Assembly: GCA_019054805.1 (NCBI GenBank)
Contig: JAHQIY010000007.1
Coordinates: 3,353,501-3,417,500 of the forward strand
Direction: 5' to 3'
Length of the DNA stretch: 64,000 nucleotides
From: Brachionus manjavacas
Lineage: Eukaryota > Rotifera > Eurotatoria > Ploima > Brachionidae
Shown: positions 23,889-33,960 of the stretch, in pieces
How positions within the stretch are numbered: position 1 is the stretch's first letter
Layout: each line of letters begins with the position of its first letter
Notes under the pieces: model-generated
What the model was told of the DNA's origin: nothing
Databases searched by the model: none
Seen by the model: the letters and a program-made list of their open reading frames with translations, nothing else
Position numbers and translations under genes: made by a program

Positions 23889-24917
23889 TCATGAAAACTT
23901 CCATCTATGACCACATTCTTGACAAAATGCAAACACAGTCATGGGCTCATCAGCGCTTCTTGTTTGCATTTCACTATAGACAATGTTGTTCTTCTTGCAT
24001 TTGCCGCAAGTAAGAAGACTTGTTTTGGCGCCTTCTCTGCGCGCCATCTGATGATCATCAATGGCTTCCTTTGTAAATTTGGCTCTCAATTCTTTCAAAT
24101 CATCACTTGCCATTTCTTCGGTAGTCATTACAGCTAGTTTGTCTGGGCTGATCAAGCCTAGTCGAACATTTTCTCTCAATTTGGGATTTTTGGCATCCTT
24201 TAGATTCAAAACTCGACTCCTGATGCGATTCTTGTACTTCATGTCCGTGGCTCTGAACTCATTGAAAATCACCTCTTCGCACCGAGCAGCTATCAAATTA
24301 ACATCACACAAGGCAGCACCATTCTCAATAGCCTCTGTTATTTCAAGAGCCTGGGAGAGCATTTCTCGGCACTTTTGCCGAACAGGGTCTCTTGTTTCGC
24401 TGAATTTAATGCTCGAGTTTATTTCTCTTATTCTCTGCTGATCTGCCGAGTTTAATGGATGCGATGAGCTTTTGTGAATTGCTGGTTGCTTACCATTTTC
24501 TGTTTTCATATTTTTGTGGTCGTTTTTGACCTCGGGCGAATCACTCATTGCTCGCTTGAGACCGTTTCCATTGGTGGTGTTTGGTGTGGATGGTGACCTT
24601 GAAGACTGGGTTGGTGAATCGTTTGAATTGGAGTTTGGTGAATTGTCTGCTGGCGCTGTTTCAACTGCGACCAATTTTTTCCAGTTCTTTAGTAAATTCT
24701 TTGCCAAACTTCCAAGTTCTTCTGAATTGCAGCTCTTTCGCAAATTGTTCAGCACCACGCCTATTCCCGTTGCTTTCAGAATCTGAAAATCGATCTGAAG
24801 TTTTTTCAATGTGTTCAACATGTCCATTGATACTTTGACATCGATATCGTTCGATTTCATCATTTTCTCCAGGCGTTTTTTAATACGCATTACGTCTTCT
24901 TCGGTTGACACGGACAT
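23889..24917 (-). CDS. Transcription elongation factor TFIIS (TCEA-like), copy 2
   Basis: The role and domain layout are as in the copy at 13275-14303: LW domain about 1-83, disordered linker about 85-155, Pol II-binding domain about 160-285, zinc ribbon 301-342. The ribbon is CGKCKKNN ... RSADEP ... CQECGHRWKFS, closer to the human CGKCKKKN ... CNECGNRWKF than copy 1, so this copy probably keeps the ancestral ribbon. The protein is 342 aa, intronless, on the same strand as copy 1 and exactly 10,614 bp away. Only a handful of nucleotides differ over the first roughly 900 coding bases, but about 15 of the last 125 differ. The gene looks intact. The start ATG is shared with copy 1 and sits right at the family's usual N-terminus. 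Confidence 0.95.
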   Translation of the reverse strand: MSVSTEEDVMRIKKRLEKMMKSNDIDVKVSMDMLNTLKKLQIDFQILKATGIGVVLNNLRKSCNSEELGSLAKNLLKNWKKLVAVETAPADNSPNSNSNDSPTQSSRSPSTPNTTNGNGLKRAMSDSPEVKNDHKNMKTENGKQPAIHKSSSHPLNSADQQRIREINSSIKFSETRDPVRQKCREMLSQALEITEAIENGAALCDVNLIAARCEEVIFNEFRATDMKYKNRIRSRVLNLKDAKNPKLRENVRLGLISPDKLAVMTTEEMASDDLKELRAKFTKEAIDDHQMARREGAKTSLLTCGKCKKNNIVYSEMQTRSADEPMTVFAFCQECGHRWKFS

Positions 24918-25342
24918 TTTTTTTTAAAGAAGTAAATTGATCAACTAATTACTAAACGGGTGTTTTTTTTTAATTATCTAAATTTAAATTTCAAATAATT
25001 AGCTTATTTTAACAAAAATCATTGACGGTGCGTTTTAATTTAGTTTTGTATATTTAAGGACATCAATAAGATAGTTTTAAAAAATTTTGAAATTTATTTT
25101 TGATCAACAATTGAAAAAAAAATAGAAAATTTTGATTAAAATATTTATTCAAAATAGATTTTGGCCAAAGTAAATTTGTAAAACCACTAAAAGATTCTTT
25201 GGTTCTTTTCGCGGCGTTTTCGGAACGCGTAAAGCCCGCTCTAGTAATCAAATTTCATTTTAATTTTTTTTGATTCCAAAAACTTTAAAAAATTGAATGA
25301 AAATGGTAGTTTAAAAAAGAAGTTACTAATTCAAAATGGTGG
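24918..25342. other. TFIIS copy 2 upstream region
   Basis: About the first 70 bp match the 5' flank of copy 1. A G+C-rich islet (about 25200-25245, containing GCGGCGTTTTCGGAACGCG) stands out in A+T-rich DNA. It lies inside a minus-strand open frame (25063-25251) that I do not recognise. It could be an exon remnant. Confidence 0.35.
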
Positions 25343-25579
25343 ATGTCGATATGTCTAAAAATTTTTGTTAAAATTCTACGTCGTTCTAATTTATTTTATA
25401 GAATTTATAAAAATTCTTCCATAAGATTTATAACAACTCCAAATAATACTGCATTTTCCTCTTCAAATTTAGCAAAACTTTATTCAAATGAACTTGACTA
25501 CTCAATTTTTGTTTATTGTTTTATATTTTTTGTCTTTTTTATTTTTATAAACAATCTTAACATTCGTTGTTGCCTCTAA
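25343..25579 (+). CDS. Hypothetical 78-aa small membrane protein
   Basis: I do not recognise this protein. It starts with a true ATG. The N-terminus is positively charged and could form an amphipathic helix (KILRRSNLFYRIYKNSS), like a mitochondrial targeting peptide. Near the C-terminus is one strong hydrophobic segment (YSIFVYCFIFFVFFIFINNL, about residues 53-72). It lies about 430 bp from the divergent TFIIS copy 2 start. The layout resembles small single-pass mitochondrial membrane proteins, but A+T-rich DNA readily makes Phe/Ile-rich chance frames, so it may not be a gene. Confidence 0.25.
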   Translation: MSICLKIFVKILRRSNLFYRIYKNSSIRFITTPNNTAFSSSNLAKLYSNELDYSIFVYCFIFFVFFIFINNLNIRCCL

Positions 25580-26520
25580 ATATTTACAAATCATTTTCAT
25601 TTTAAAATGCTTCCATTCATTTCATCAATCTTTAGACTTAGGTTTCTTATTTTTTTAACTTATTTAATTTAAATTCACAAAATTTTATTCTTTTTAATTT
25701 ATTTAAAAAAATTTATAATTTTTTGATCAAAATATCAAAAAAAAAGATTTTTATTTTCACACATTATGTTAAAATTTTTATAATTGATTTAAAAAAGATT
25801 AAATTAATAAAAAAAAATGATAAACTTATTTTTTCGTGACCATTTTCTTCCCAGTTTATTTTGATCTTGTATTTGAATTTTTCTTCATTTTGAGCATTTT
25901 CACAATAATGGGTTGCTGCTCGGACTTATTGTTTTGGTCTTTTTCTATTCTATAAAAATTAATGTCTTCATTTTCGGAATCAATTATTTGGATTTTTTTG
26001 GGGTCTCAATTGATTAGTTGGTCGACCTTTTTTCGATTCTCAGCAAGCAGGAAATCCCATGCATTTTCTTTCCATTCGATTTCTCTATCACGACAAGCAA
26101 TAAGAATATGTTTACACATCGAATTTTTCTTTAAAATCGGAAAGTACATGTTCTTTGTTTCCAATCATCCTCATTTAACTTTATCGCTTACATCTTTGAG
26201 GTTTTCATATAAACATTTTGAAAATCCCTGGTATTTTACCTAATAAATTAAAAAGATTTACAGCTTTTTGTTGTCGTGTTGAAATTAAATTATTCTGTAA
26301 CATAAAAAAAATTGTCACTTAAAAAAATATTTAGAAATTATTTATATTTTTCAATCAAGGTGTTTAATTTGATATCATTTTTTTATTTTGGAGTAGAAAA
26401 ATAATTTTTAAATCAACAAAAAATAAATTTCATAAAAAACTGTTATTTTTTTAATAATTTGAAATTTAATCCTGTAACTAAAATAAATTATTCGATACTT
26501 TTTGTCATTCAAAAATTAAC
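25580..26520 (-). other. Possible decayed gene on the minus strand (about 25830-26245)
   Basis: Minus-strand translation gives HILIACRDREIEWKENAWDF, then LLAENRKKVDQLIN, a stop, then DPKKIQIIDSENEDINFY and an Asn/Lys/Gln-rich tail. The acidic/basic composition is protein-like rather than random, but stops interrupt it and I cannot name it. It may be a pseudogene or short exons with an intron I cannot place. The remaining sequence is A+T-rich. Confidence 0.25.
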
Positions 26521-26525
26521 TATTT

Positions 26526-26874
26526 TTGGTTTTCACATATTATCTAATGAATGGTATCAACTACACTAAAAATAGCACAATAAACCTAAGGAGACCACAC
26601 GACAAACTACTTGTCCGTGAAATAAATCGTAGAGGTTCATCAAGATATAATTTTTTAACAAACCGTTTGGCAAAGGATTGGAACAGTTTGACAAAAAATG
26701 CGATTGATGCGAAAACAATCAACAGTTTCAAAGCAACTGTTGACAAAGAAGTGTTTGGATTAGTGAGAAGCATAGACTGCCAAAGCCTTACACTAGATAA
26801 GGCTAAACGCCTCAGTGCGTTGGTATAGATAGAAATATCTATACTGCAGTTTAACTACTACTACTACTATTACT
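26526..26874 (+). mobile_element. 5'-truncated LINE 3' end with (CTA)n tail
   Basis: An open frame ends at 26828 and reads RRPHDKLLVREINRR, then NFLTNRLAKDWNSLTKNAID and INSFKATVDKEVF. This is the standard C-terminal end of Jockey/CR1-type ORF2 (FF..R....WN.LP..V..A.....FK..LD). After a short 3' UTR the element ends in a CTACTACTACTA repeat (about 26854-26874). The 5' boundary near 26530 indicates a heavily truncated insertion. Confidence 0.75.
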
Positions 26875-27949
26875 AATTTGAGTTTGAAAATCACTTTAAA
26901 TCATACTTCATTTTTAAATTGAAACTTGAGATCATTGTAAAAGATGCCTTAGCACTAATCAATTTAGTCCTTTGTATTTATATTTATTAAATAAATTTTA
27001 TTATAGTTTTTTTAATATTAATCGTTAAAGCTATTTTAATCTAAGTTATTAGCTTACCATCTTTTTTAAAAGTGTATGTCTGATCTTCTTTTAATAGTAA
27101 TCTTATGGTGTTAATTTATATCATCAGCTATTTTATTCTTTCCAGAAAGAATAATTTTCTTAAGTTGTCGAATTTTACGATAATGGAATAACAAAGCCAA
27201 AAGCAATAATGAATCAGCTAACTAAAATAGGTAAAAAAAAATTAATAATTATGTCTTAATATAATCCTGATGTTTTAAACAGAGCAATAGAATTTATTTG
27301 CCTTTTTTTATCAGGAACAAATTTATTTCAGAGTTGTTTGTTTTAAAGTCCCAAATTAAAGTCCAAATAATTAATAAATAAAAGTATTTGGTTCGAACTT
27401 TTAAAAAAAAGTCTGGACTTAGACTTGAACTTAAATTTTAAGAAAAAAACTTAAACACACTTAAAAATAGGCTTCTAGAGATCCGATAGTCGAATTTTTA
27501 TTTGATTTAATAAGAAAAAAAATATTATATACATATAACTTTATATCTTCAAACTAGAACAAAATAATAAACAGCTCTAAAATTGTTAAAATCTTTTTAA
27601 TCGTTAAAATTAGATTTTTTGCAATTTTTTTTTAATTTTTAAATAGAGACCTTTACAGTTATCAAAGTTAAATTTTTTTCAATTAAAATTAACATTTTTT
27701 TACTATTTTCTCAAATTTAGGGTTTTTTCTATAAATTAGTAATTTTTAAAATAAAAAACTTAAATCTAATAATTAGATAAAACCTTTGGTTTCAAAATAT
27801 AATTGTTTTTATTCAAAAAAAAAATGGAATCTTAACAAAAAAACCTAGAAAATGACAAATTTTTGAATAATTTTTTTAAATGTTTTTTTCATCGTTACAC
27901 AAATAATCTCCGAAAAATTAGTATGGCTGAAGAAAAATTTTTTCTAAAT
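26875..27949. other. Gene-free A+T-rich stretch
   Basis: No gene or element was recognised. It lies downstream of the minus-strand TDP2-like copy, whose homology to copy 2 ends only about 30 bp beyond the stop codon. Confidence 0.5.
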
Positions 27950-29270
27950 TTAAATCGCAATGTTTGATTCAAGTTGACAGTAGCTTTGAATCGCCCAATG
28001 GTCTGAACAAAATCTACCACAACATTTTAATTTTTCCAGGCCTTCTAACTCGAAATAAACTGGCATCAAAGTCAACTCTGGTTTTTTGCCATTACTTTTT
28101 TTGGATTTAGATTCGATCAGTGGTCTATAATAGAGCCTGTCAAACCGACATCTAGGCTTGGATTTTCCATTCATTTTTAAATTTGTATTCCTCAAACAGT
28201 CCCAAGTAAACAAGCATTCTTTGCGCGAACCAGTCGACTCCCACATATCATAAATTTTCTCTGGTAATCCACCTATTGCTTTCAGCTTACATAAAATAAA
28301 ATTCAGTAGGTTTTGTTTTTAAAAACTAAACAAAAAAATACTTCTGAGTCTCTTAAATTTAAATCTCCGCCAAAAAAGACAACCGAATCATTATCTTGCT
28401 CAATCATCTCTTCCATGCATCGTTTTAGCTGATCTATTCGCTGCTTGGAAAATTCGGCCGTACTCTCTAAATGACTTGTCATGGCACATATTTTAATTTT
28501 GTTCAAAAAATTCAAATCAACTTTCAACAAATTTCTTCCCATTACAGAATTATCAAACCAAATAACATTTTTGTTTTTCACACTACATGTTTTGTTTTTG
28601 GTCAAAATCAAAGTATAGTAGCCGAATGGCGATGGCTTGTTTAAGTTGTCATTATAATTGCTAGATGTGAATGTGTATTTTAAAGCTAAATGCTCAGAAA
28701 GCATTTTTTCAGAATGTTCGATAACCTCTTGTAAAAAAATTACATCAGGATTTTCACTACAACAAAATTTAATAAGTCTGCAACAATTCTTATCAAATTA
28801 ATTTACTTTTCGATTTTTTTTACAACCCCTAAAGTTCGACTTTCTAAATCTGATTTATGTAAGCCATCAATGTTCCATGATAGTATTTTGAAGAGATTTT
28901 TTTCAATAAATACCTTTTTATTAGTACTATTGACTGAAAAATTTGGCTCTTCTTGATTTTCGGAGCAATCTGATGACTCATCGCTAGTCATTTGTTTTTT
29001 TTTACATTTTCTAAAATAGAATTTTAATAAAATTTAATTATTAACAAAAGGTATTTTTATAAAAACTCTGCATCTTTATCCAAAATTCCAGTATCGAAAT
29101 AAGTAGCAACTTTAGCTTTTGTGATTTTATTTTTTGTAGCCCTTAAACCTTCGTCTTTTTCTTTATGAATAATCCATTTTGTATCTTGAGAATAATATTT
29201 TGCAAAAGTAGTACCATTTCCTGTAATTTCTGCATAAATTCTCAATTTAGAATCATTTTGTAACAATCGT
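27950..29270 (-). CDS. TDP2-like tyrosyl-DNA phosphodiesterase 2, copy 1 (5' end decayed; possible pseudogene)
   Basis: TDP2 removes topoisomerase II peptide adducts from DNA 5' ends (family knowledge). Minus-strand exons are about 29270-29067, 29010-28807, 28756-28342 and 28285-27950, with the same phases and sizes as copy 2 for the last three. Catalytic motifs are intact: SWNIDGL, FLQEV, SHLEST, GGDLNLRDS and CSDHW. Exons 3-4, the intron between them and the intron before exon 3 are nearly identical in DNA to copy 2 (36361-37217). Exon 2 is only partly similar. Exon 1 keeps a recognisable UBA-like end (YAEITG ... SQDTKW) but has no ATG and meets stops just upstream (about 29272). The donor of exon 1 reads GTTTTT. 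Either an unseen 5' exon supplies the start or the 5' part is dead. Last-exon differences from copy 2 are three missense changes. Confidence 0.75.
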
Positions 29271-29820
29271 TTACTTTACTTTTACTATTTGGTATTCTGA
29301 TCGATTTTTTTAGACGATTTAGCGTCATAAAATAAACAAATTTTCTTGAAATCATTTCATAATCTTTAATAAAGACAATTGAATTATTTTTATTTTTGAT
29401 ATTTTTTGTTAAATTTTTCCAATTTTTTAGAGCATAGCAAAAATTAATTTTTTTTTTACAAAATTTGTTCACATTTGTTTAATTCTTTTTTTTCTAAAGC
29501 TAAAAATTTTTAACAAATTTCATGTATTGACACATAGAATTTTAAAAAATTATGCTTTAGTACTTTATTAATTTAATATTTTTATTTATTTAAGTGTTGA
29601 AGGTAGGGATTTCAAGCCATTTAAATTTAAAAAAATTACATTAAGTAATAAAAGTACAATAAGGTTTATTATTATTTTTCTTTTATTATTCAACGTTAAT
29701 CATCAGTATAGTGCCTTTTTCTACAGTTCAATAATGCCCTGAAGTAATTGCAGTGTAATATTCACTCATTCTTTTTTAAATATTTTTTGCAAAAGTAATA
29801 AAAAGAAAAATTCATTTTAT
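29271..29820. other. Upstream region of TDP2-like copy 1
   Basis: A minus-strand open frame (29242-29472, GTG start) contains KNWKNLTKNIKNKNN, which faintly resembles the WNxLP tail of LINE ORF2. This is too weak to call. Nothing else was seen. Confidence 0.3.
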
Positions 29821-29824
29821 TATT

Positions 29825-29905
29825 TTTTAGCTTTATTTCTAAGACAGCGTCACCATATTTAGCATGACGACGAGCAAGTGGCCGACAATCGGCCTCTGGC
29901 TAAGT
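29825..29905 (-). mobile_element. Possible 3'-terminal fragment of a retroelement
   Basis: A G+C-rich island in A+T-rich DNA. On the minus strand it contains the hairpin GGCCGATTGTCGGCC (29880-29894), then a C/G-rich word and GACGCTGTCTTAGAAATAAA, ending with an AATAAA signal and an A-rich run. Non-LTR 3' UTR ends commonly look like this. No coding part is attached, so the assignment is tentative. Confidence 0.35.
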
Positions 29906-30359
29906 AAAAAAATAATTGTAAAAAATTTTGAAATTTATAATCTTTTGTTACAACTAAAACATAAATCTTTTCTTATAAATACTTGTAAATAAAGCTTTTG
30001 CTTACAAACATTAAAATATTGTAACTCCAAGTTACCAATTAAATCAATTAATAAAATATAAATCATATCTAGGGAACAATAACTAAGAAATTTAATGTTA
30101 ACTAAGAACCAACCAGTTATTTAAAAAGCAAATAATTTATCTTAAATTTAGATCTATTTTGTTTATTTTTTGTTAATACACAAGGACTGAAAAGATTGTC
30201 ACAGAGTTCTAATCCAAAATTATTTTTCTTAAAGTTTAAAAGAAAAGCTTAAATTAATTGAATGAAATTTATCGTTGATTTGTACTGTAAATTTCACAGA
30301 AAAATTGTAAAGTTTATAAAAATAATAATATAAAAAATAAGGGATCCTTGATCGGACTC

Positions 30360-31534
30360 CTGAAAAAGCACACCCCCTTTTTTGACTAAAATGCACACCT
30401 GGATGTATTTTAAAAAAGTAACATTTTGGTCACGGCAGATTATATGTCAAAAAAATTCTCTTTTTCTTCTCATTAATTTAGTGGTAATTTAAAACAATTT
30501 TATTTTATCAAATGAATAAATCTTCTACAAATTTATTTGTTATGAATATTGTTGACGTGCGGTCAACGACTTGTTAGTGCTCATAATAAAAGAGTGAAAA
30601 GTGCTGTTTTGAAGAATTTATTAAAATTTCTTATCAAAATTCAAGTTTAAGAACACACACACATTTATCCAAAAATCTTGGTCCATTTATACGAAGAGTA
30701 TTTCTTATCAGTTATAAATTAGGCTTAGCAACATTTTGTATTTATTCTATTTTATTTTATTAATGAAGTAACAACTACTAGCAACAATTAAGTTACTAAC
30801 ACTTAAACTAAGGACTTTTAATTATTATTTTCTCCAGAGAGACTGTGTAGCATTCCAGCTTCTCATTACTGTGATAAGCCGCTAACACTAACTTCTACAA
30901 ATTTATTTGTTATGAATATTTTATAAATAAACGGGAGTTAATTTTGCAACTCCCATTTATATTTTCTTTGTCATTGCATTGAAATTAAATAGATAAAAGC
31001 AAATATGGGATATTTAATTTTTAATGTTTTAAAGCAAAAATCTTTAAATTTTTTTCATTTATTTATACAAATAGGAAAATAACTTTCTTTAAAAAGATAA
31101 ATTTTATATAAAATCTTAAATAATGAAGATTATAGTAAATAATAATGTTTTTAACTTAAAAATGTTAAACGGTCTATTAAAAAACTCCTATTTTTTTTAA
31201 AAAAAGATTTGAAACATCGCTTTTTTCATGTTTTTTCAAACTTGTATGAAAATTTTCATTAAAAGACGAAAAAATACACCATTTTAATTTTTATTTTTTT
31301 CTTTGCTTACAACTTTTTCTTTTTGGTTGAGTAAACTTAGTTTTTGAGCTGTTTTTTAGAAGAAATATCCATTTAATAAAATTTTATATAAGAATTTATA
31401 AAATCACGACTCAATTAAAAGAGCAAAAAAATAGAAATTTTTTGACTTATATTTTGTCGTGACCAGAATATTAATTTTTTAAATGCACTCAGGTGTGCAT
31501 TTTAGTCAAAAATGAAAATGGGTGCATTTTTCCA
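30360..31534. mobile_element. About 1.2-kb element with about 115-bp terminal inverted repeats
   Basis: The left end (30360-30478) and the reverse complement of the right end (about 31415-31534) share a long imperfect match. It runs from CTGAAAAA/CTGGAAAAA through TTTTTGACTAAAATGCACACC to TTTTGGTCACG and TATGTCAAAAAA. The interior has no transposase, so this looks like a non-autonomous DNA transposon. It contains a second insertion flanked by a 29-bp direct repeat (listed separately) and a small palindrome GGGAGTT...AACTCCC (30933-30954). Target-site duplications could not be fixed by eye. Confidence 0.7.
30522..30920 (-). mobile_element. Nested 341-bp insertion flanked by a perfect 29-bp direct repeat
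   Basis: The 29-bp sequence at 30522-30550 recurs exactly at 30892-30920; the bases between (30551-30891) are unique. Long perfect flanking repeats are typical target-site duplications of LINE-mobilised SINEs or truncated LINEs. Read on the minus strand the insert begins TTAGTGTTAGCGGCTTATCA, weakly resembling the box-A end of a tRNA-derived SINE. The opposite end contains the hairpin GTTGACgtgcgGTCAAC (30551-30567). Confidence 0.6.
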
Positions 31535-31559
31535 GTATACCTTTCATCCTCATCTGTTT

Positions 31560-33560
31560 CAAGTAAGGGACTAGATTTTGATGCGCCATGTCTCGCGATT
31601 CTTCGATTCATGTACTCATTTTGTCCAGACGATTCCATCTCTTTTACAATCCTCTTTTAAACAGTTCGTCCACTCTCTCTTCTACACTTTCCAGCTTAAA
31701 TATCACCGAAAAGCACTATTTTTGAGTAATGTGTGGCCATCATTCGCCGAATACGTCCCGTCCATCTGAAGCTTATTGTTTTGTCGATGTTACCAAGCGA
31801 AACAGTTTTTGTTCTTTAAAGCCAATTTTTCGATGACCGATTATCTACATCAAACGTTTCATATCAAAACTATTTATTTTTTGATCAGAAATGCTGCATG
31901 TCCCTGGATTGCTGTCTTTACTATGGCTAAATAAATCGTACTATTTGTCTTGATGCTTATTTCCGGTTTGTCCCATATCGATTTCAAGCAATGAAATTTG
32001 TAAGCCCCGAGCCCTTTTCTTCTCTGGATCTCGGCAATTTGTCACACGACTTATCAAGTAGATAAAACTATCTACTTGTTCATCCTCTTCACCCCTGATT
32101 GCCAAGCTCTCGTGTACTACATCTTCAAAATTAATTGACATCTTTTGATGCTTTCTTTAACTTGATTTTAACTCCCCACTTCATCATAGTCTCATCGAGG
32201 CGTTTCATTCATTCTAACAGAGCCTGTTCATTCTCGGATAGGAGTACTAAGTCTTCCAGCCACTTTCGTAGCCAGCAGGATTTTACAATTTGGCATTGAG
32301 TACTCAACTTCCACTCCAAGATGCTTAAAACCACTAATAGCCTCTTTTGCTATGAAGTCTATGTAGAAAATTTAAGAACAGTAGTGACAATAAGCGGCAT
32401 TGTCTGAAACGACTGTTGACCCTGAGCCGGTCTGTCATCTTACAGCCTCCGTATTATTTAAAAAAAGGACTTATTAGGCTTTGTATTTTGGTCGACATCC
32501 CATACTGTTCCAGTACAATCATAAGCGCCCTTTTGTCTACTGAGTCATTTGGGGCTTTAAGATCGACAAAACACATATGTACCGTTTGTCAGTGCGACAT
32601 TTCATGATCCTTCTCAGCGTAAATATTTGGTCGCAACTTGGTTCAGTCGGAATCCACCTTGTATCTCTGGGAGTTGATTTTCTAAATTCTTAACTAATCT
32701 TCTCAGGATCACTTGTGTGAAAACTTTGCCTATTTTACACTGCGTAAGCTTATTCCTTTGCAATAATTAATAATTAATAATTAATTCTCGTACTCTAATT
32801 GATCATCTCTCTTATGAAGGTGTACAAAATCTGTCCTGATCTATTATAGCCCGTATAGCTGAAAGGTTTTCGTGTTATTCATTCAAACAGAGGATCGATG
32901 GTTCAAAACCCGCTGAGGGTGAAAAAATCTTTAAAATGCCTCTGCAACACGGGGCGGATGCTTTCATAAAAATAGGGGGCCGGTTTGGACTGGGTAAAAA
33001 TTGCGGGCTAGATGATAAACTCCATGCAGGAACCTCTGTGTCAGATCGGAGCCGTTGTCCAAAAAGGTACTAGAAAAGGAGATGAGCGCCTCCCATTATC
33101 CACTTAGGTCTCCCACACTATCTCAAAGATATTTTAGAGACCCTTGTCATTTTTCAGTTAAATTATCTCCACACAGACTATTTGCTGGCATCTGAGATAG
33201 TCTTTGTTCCTAGTGTCAAGCATCTTTACTAGCTCTTCATTTAATCACTCGGTCTTTTTCCTCGCCTTTTTTCCACACAATTCCGAAGCAGTTTTGGTCA
33301 GCACATTTTGCATTATGATCTTCTGTGTTTCTATCCCGGCGGTCCTTTGATAAAGTCAAAGCTGTTTGTAAATTGAATCTCAAACTAATATTAATTCATT
33401 CAACCTGCCTACTTCTATGTTGATTTTTCCGCATCTTTGACTCTTTTTAAGCTTTGAATTAAACTTTTCCACTCCCAGTTTATGGTCAGTACCCCGGTAG
33501 ATCCGAGGGTCCAACACCGACAATCTCCATCTTTGACTAAGTGTACATTCTTATGTTCGC
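31560..33560 (-). mobile_element. Decayed LINE (endonuclease end, RT and C-terminal tail), interrupted by a SINE
   Basis: Minus strand from 33560 down: DPRIYRGTDHKLGVEKFNSK (end of the endonuclease domain), KTASELCGKKARKKTE (linker), then after the SINE at 32847-33120 VHLHKRDDQLEYEN, GKVFTQVILRRLVKNLE and PEIQGGFRLNQ. Then come a palm A remnant with DSVDKRALMIVLEQYGM, MTDRLRVNS, and the C-terminal pieces EQVDSFIYLISRVTN and RWTGRIRRM. The order is that of one element of the type often annotated as craniofacial-development-protein-2-like LINEs (RTE-like). Stops and frameshifts are frequent, so it is old and dead. Confidence 0.8.
32847..33120 (+). mobile_element. tRNA-derived SINE
   Basis: Pol III promoter-like boxes are present: TAGCTGAAAGG (32856-32866) approximates box A and GGTTCAAAACC (32900-32910) approximates box B. 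Their spacing of about 33 nt is normal for a tRNA. The unrelated body extends to about 33105, and part of it (33032-33103) recurs at 44233-44301. The SINE sits inside the decayed LINE at 31560-33560, splitting it. It is probably mobilised by a LINE of this genome, but the partner is unknown. Confidence 0.6.
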
Positions 33561-33796
33561 AAAAGTACTATCACACCTCGCCAGTTTTGTACTCATCCTT
33601 TCAAGGTAGATGGCTTAAATGATCATTTTTTTACTTGATAAAACTTGTAATACTTGGATTTGATGCGGATTAAAATTTTTGATAGTTTTTCAATAAATTT
33701 GAAAATTTTAAAAAACCATTGAAATTTTACTAAAAAAATAATTTATCAAATTTTATTTTGTTTACGTAAATTTACATAAAAACCTTTTTCTGAAAT

Positions 33797-33848
33797 GGTA
33801 AAAAATTGGTAAAAAATAGTAAAAAATAGTAAAAAATAGTAAAAAATT
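33797..33848. repeat. 10-bp tandem repeat (AGTAAAAAAT)n
   Basis: About four to five head-to-tail units of GTAAAAAATA with minor variation, in A+T-rich DNA next to the Tc1-type remnant. No function is implied. Confidence 0.6.
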
Positions 33849-33960
33849 TTTATTTGATAAAATTTAAATTAAAAAAATTAATCATTTGACAAATCTCCGT
33901 ATTTTTCGATCACTATAGGTAATACCTTTATCAAAAAATTAGCTTTTATGAAATTATTTA

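Noticed and set aside
33797-33848. Regular short repeats that might suggest a CRISPR-like array
   Set aside because: They are contiguous 10-bp A+T-rich units without spacers in an animal genome, so a simple tandem repeat.
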